Below, piece after piece: positions 63,765 to 64,000 of a stretch of 64,000 nt of DNA. This stretch comes from JBNNGK01 sp050268245. Its GTDB lineage: Bacteria > Pseudomonadota > Gammaproteobacteria > Enterobacterales > Enterobacteriaceae. The notes below the pieces were generated by a model, which was not told the origin of the DNA, did no database searches, and saw only the letters and a list, made by a program, of their open reading frames with translations. The DNA lies in assembly GCF_050268245.1 (NCBI RefSeq), contig NZ_JBNNGK010000016.1:1-64000 (forward strand). Reading direction: 5' to 3'. Within the stretch, counting starts at the first letter, position 1; the number at the start of each line of letters is the position of its first letter. The position numbers were made by a program, and so were the translations under genes.

Positions 63765-64000
63765 ATGAAGTTTATCATTAAATTGTTCCCGGAAATCACC
63801 ATCAAGAGTCAATCTGTGCGCTTGCGCTTTATAAAGATTTTGACCACCAACATCCGCAATGTCTTGAAGCAGTATGATGAAACCTTGGCGGTCGTTCGTC
63901 ATTGGGACTTCATCGAAGTCCGCGCGAAAGATGAAAATCAACGCCCGGTGATTGCGGATGCGTTGACGCGTATTCCGGGTATTCATCATATCTTAGAGGT
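63765..64000 (+). CDS. thiI: tRNA 4-thiouridine/thiazole sulfurtransferase ThiI, 5' part
   Basis: The first 78 codons of thiI, cut by the window end. The reading starts MKFIIKLFPEITIKSQSVRLRF and continues with TNIRNVLKQYDE, VVRHWDFIEV and ADALTRIPGIHHILEV, the N-terminal ferredoxin-like domain that precedes the THUMP domain. ThiI supplies sulfur for 4-thiouridine in tRNA and for the thiazole of thiamine. A TATACT -10-like box lies about 40 bp upstream. Confidence 0.93.
   Translation, partial: MKFIIKLFPEITIKSQSVRLRFIKILTTNIRNVLKQYDETLAVVRHWDFIEVRAKDENQRPVIADALTRIPGIHHILE

Overview
The window looks like chromosomal DNA of an enterobacterium, most likely Serratia-like (Yersiniaceae). The right half keeps the E. 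coli-type order sbcC-sbcD / phoB-phoR / brnQ-proY-malZ / acpH / queA-tgt-yajC-secD-secF / yajI / nrdR-ribD-ribH-nusB-thiL-pgpA / dxs-ispA-xseB / thiI. Extra genes are inserted in that backbone (a PstS-like protein, a MetE-like enzyme, a glycosyltransferase-like gene, ggt, an ahpC-type peroxiredoxin). Genus assignment is inference; no rRNA or tRNA gene is present to confirm it.

Region 1-25 kb is the more variable part. It opens with a 121-bp tandem repeat of nested palindromes, then feaB (phenylacetaldehyde dehydrogenase), leuE, tehB, yaiW and an indolepyruvate/pyruvate decarboxylase. These are followed by pagP, two small envelope proteins, a LysR-pirin-YcaC-DCC oxidoreductase group, an XRE-type regulator divergent from a methyltransferase gene broken by an in-frame stop, aqpZ, a phytase-like esterase, a small DUF1471 protein, a second methyltransferase, a GNAT enzyme, and a Fur-boxed pair (periplasmic siderophore-binding protein plus TonB-dependent receptor). 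AroL, an AraC regulator, an NTF2-like protein and yaiA follow.

Region 25-33 kb holds ppnP, rdgC, mak, an orphan BglG-type antiterminator whose own leader has an intact RAT/terminator, and the sbcDC nuclease operon. Region 33-45 kb holds the phosphate regulators phoBR with a PstS-like third gene behind a three-half-site Pho box, a MetE-like gene behind tandem MetJ-like boxes, brnQ with a structured leader, proY, a small TTG-start lipoprotein, ybdG (mscM) and malZ. Region 45-50 kb carries an AT-rich glycosyltransferase-like gene bounded by hairpins, ggt, the peroxiredoxin with an OxyR-like site, and acpH.

Region 50-64 kb is housekeeping: queuosine tRNA modification, the Sec accessory complex, riboflavin synthesis, NusB, thiamine kinase, phosphatidylglycerol synthesis, isoprenoid precursor synthesis and the 5' end of thiI.

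I found no prophage, transposase, CRISPR array or clear defence island, and nothing I would call a wholly new system. The most informative unexplained points are the orphan antiterminator with its own RAT element, the Fur-boxed binding-protein/receptor pair without permease or ATPase, the interrupted methyltransferase, and several regulatory sites that can be read directly from the DNA (Fur, Pho, MetJ-like, OxyR-like, a LysR-type palindrome).
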